Source: an uncultured Saprospirales bacterium
GTDB taxonomy: Bacteria > Bacteroidota > Bacteroidia > Chitinophagales > Saprospiraceae
NCBI GenBank assembly: GCA_937926355.1
Contig: CALAZP010000031.1
Location: 1 to 8,421, forward strand
DNA: 8,421 bases
Direction of reading: 5' to 3'
Shown piece by piece: positions 7,521-8,421 of the stretch (position 1 is its first letter; each line of letters opens with the position of its first letter). Both the position numbers and the translations under genes were made by a program. The notes beneath the pieces are model-generated. The model worked only from the letters and a program-made list of their open reading frames with translations. It ran no database searches and was not told the origin of the DNA.

Positions 7521-7691
7521 TTAAGAAGTGATCGGATTAATCTTTTGTTTGATTTGCTCAATCAACTGTGGAGAGGGTTTGGGACGGTTCACTTTTGCCT
7601 TGAGAAAGGTGCTGAATTGTTGGTCGTGAGAAGGGGTGGTTTTTTTGGTAGTTTGGAATGAGGTATGCCCGAAGTTAGTAGTTGGTTTCAT
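7521..7691 (-). CDS. Small basic protein (56 aa) after the sigma factor; possible reduced anti-sigma
   Basis: This short reading frame has an ATG start at 7691 and a TAA at 7521-7523, 60 bases after the sigma-factor stop and three bases before the exported-protein start. It encodes 56 residues: a Thr/Gln/Lys-rich, probably disordered first half (1-27), then a likely amphipathic helix over FLKAKVNRPKPSPQLIEQI (29-47) and on to Lys50. It is strongly basic (eight Lys and one Arg against one Asp and one Glu) and contains no Cys, Trp or Tyr. In Bacteroidota a small zinc-finger anti-sigma gene often follows such sigma factors, and the tail here (LKAKV, Pro-rich turn, LIEQIKQKI) resembles from memory the C-terminal end of those proteins. 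The HxxxCxxC zinc site is absent, so a degraded or minimal anti-sigma is only an inference. Its position between two same-strand genes without overlap supports it being real. Confidence 0.55.
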   Translation of the reverse strand: MKPTTNFGHTSFQTTKKTTPSHDQQFSTFLKAKVNRPKPSPQLIEQIKQKINPITS

Positions 7692-7751
7692 ACTTAAGAT
7701 TTATTAGTTCTTTGACTCCGGCGGTAAATTTAAACCTTTTTACTGGGTAAA

Positions 7752-8321
7752 TCAAGAGCGGTAATCCTCATACCCTTGTTGTTTGGCGTAATCATACAAC
7801 AGCTTTTTCAACGCATTACGGGCTCTAAAAAGTCGGGAACGGACTGTACCTATAGGTATTTCAAGAATTTGGGCAATTTCCTCGTAGGAAAAGTCTTCTA
7901 AATCCGACAGAACAATAATGGTTTTGTAATCTTCTGGCAATTGATCCATGGCCATTGAAATTTCATCTCCAAGGATATTCTCAAAAATAGTTTGACGTAA
8001 ATCAAAATATTGATCAGGAGTATGTGCTAATTCTTCTGATTGGTAACCCAATTCTTCCTCAAATTCTACGCGGGTCCCCTTTTTAGTTTGACTGCGGTAT
8101 TTATTGAGAAAGGTGTTTTTAAGAATGCGAAATAACCAAGCTTTGGCATTGGTACCTTTTTCGTAACTGCTAATGAATCGCTGCGCCTTGAGGTAAGTAT
8201 CTTGAACCAAATCCTCCGCATCTGTTTGATTTTTGGTGAGGTGATAGGCAAACGCATATAGGGCATCCAATTGTGGTAGGAATTCCTCTTCAAAAATATT
8301 AGTGAGTTGGTCTTTGTCCAT
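7752..8321 (-). CDS. RNA polymerase ECF sigma factor (sigma-70 family, RpoE-like)
   Basis: Alternative sigma factor of 189 residues that directs RNA polymerase to a dedicated promoter set. Region 2 lies at about 14-75, with DAEDLVQDTYLKA (34-46) for core binding and the aromatic/basic stretch AWLFRILKNTFLNKYR for -10 recognition. A linker with an acidic segment follows. Region 4 lies at about 125-178, with the LPEDYKTIIVL start and the helix-turn-helix FSYEEIAQILEIPIGTVRSRLFRAR that reads the -35 element. The start chosen is the ATG at 8321; a TTG four codons upstream (8333) is in frame but adds nothing conserved. There is no extra C-terminal domain, so this is a plain short ECF factor that would normally need a separate anti-sigma protein. 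Two same-strand genes follow. Which ECF group it belongs to and its signal cannot be told from sequence alone. Confidence 0.95.
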   Translation of the reverse strand: MDKDQLTNIFEEEFLPQLDALYAFAYHLTKNQTDAEDLVQDTYLKAQRFISSYEKGTNAKAWLFRILKNTFLNKYRSQTKKGTRVEFEEELGYQSEELAHTPDQYFDLRQTIFENILGDEISMAMDQLPEDYKTIIVLSDLEDFSYEEIAQILEIPIGTVRSRLFRARNALKKLLYDYAKQQGYEDYRS

Positions 8322-8349
8322 AAAGGAGTTCAACTTATAGGTAAAGCGC

Positions 8350-8368
8350 TTGTTAAAAAGTTGTTAAA
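8350..8368. repeat. 11-base-period direct repeat in the sigma-factor leader
   Basis: TTGTTAAA occurs at 8350-8357 and again at 8361-8368 (TTTAACAA on the sigma-gene strand). The start-to-start distance is 11 bases, about one helical turn, and the pair lies 29-47 bases upstream of the sigma-factor ATG. Such spacing suits a protein binding the same face of the helix, or a sigma-specific -35 region used for autoregulation. The rest of the 8322-8421 interval is AT-rich, with no gene and no convincing TTG/TAnnTTTG promoter for the sigma gene. Confidence 0.35.
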
Positions 8369-8421
8369 CGGGATTTTGTTTATAACAAGTCCAATATTTA
8401 AATGGTTATGATTTTCAAAAA

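Noticed and set aside
7725..7755. Possible promoter for the small ORF: TTG (7755-7753), 20 bases, TAAATTTA (7732-7725) on the minus strand
   Set aside because: The last G of TAnnTTTG is replaced by A and the element is a simple AT palindrome. Too weak to call, though an internal promoter is not excluded.
8066..8293. Minus-strand open frame of 75 codons overlapping the sigma gene in another frame
   Set aside because: The overlapped frame encodes clear sigma region 2; the alternative product is Arg/Lys-rich noise.
8322..8333. TTG at 8333 as the start of the sigma factor
   Set aside because: An ATG four codons later gives the usual sigma-factor N-terminus, and the extra residues carry no conserved feature.

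Overview
The window looks like chromosomal DNA of a free-living Bacteroidota bacterium. The evidence is the moderately AT-rich sequence, the near absence of Shine-Dalgarno sequences, a Bacteroidota-style promoter (TTG, 18 bases, TATTTTTG) and typical gene families: a LytS/LytTR two-component pair, a DUF5117/DUF4953 metalloprotease, a ligase-associated helicase with its PdeM-type nuclease, and a short ECF sigma factor. The class cannot be fixed by eye; Saprospiria, Cytophagia and Flavobacteriia are all possible. I see no mobile element, CRISPR array, tRNA or rRNA, and no gene-free stretch above about 100 bases.

Layout. (1) Positions 1-1379, plus strand: the 3' part of a LytS/YehU-type sensor histidine kinase overlaps by 4 bases its LytTR response regulator. 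(2) Positions 1403-6981, plus strand: after a 76-base gap with a good promoter come a secreted metzincin-like protease, a Lhr-Core type DEXH helicase and a PdeM-like metallophosphoesterase, separated by only 11 bases and 1 base, so probably one transcript. (3) Positions 6978-8321, minus strand: an ECF sigma factor, a 56-residue small protein and a 179-residue exported protein of unknown function. The last two are separated by only 3 bases, and the last gene converges on and overlaps the nuclease gene by 4 bases. (4) Positions 8322-8421: the sigma-factor leader, holding an 11-base-period direct repeat.

How the genes relate. The kinase and regulator form one signalling unit; its targets cannot be read from the window. 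The helicase and PdeM belong to the set of ligase-associated DNA damage response proteins, but the companion ATP-dependent ligase and beta-lactamase-fold exonuclease are not here. The sigma factor has no recognisable zinc anti-sigma gene next to it; the small ORF in that place has no cysteine and could be a reduced anti-sigma or a new small protein.

Most of the window is ordinary. The parts most worth a second look are the sigma / small ORF / exported orphan cluster, the odd start region of the helicase, and the coupling of a secreted protease to DNA repair genes.
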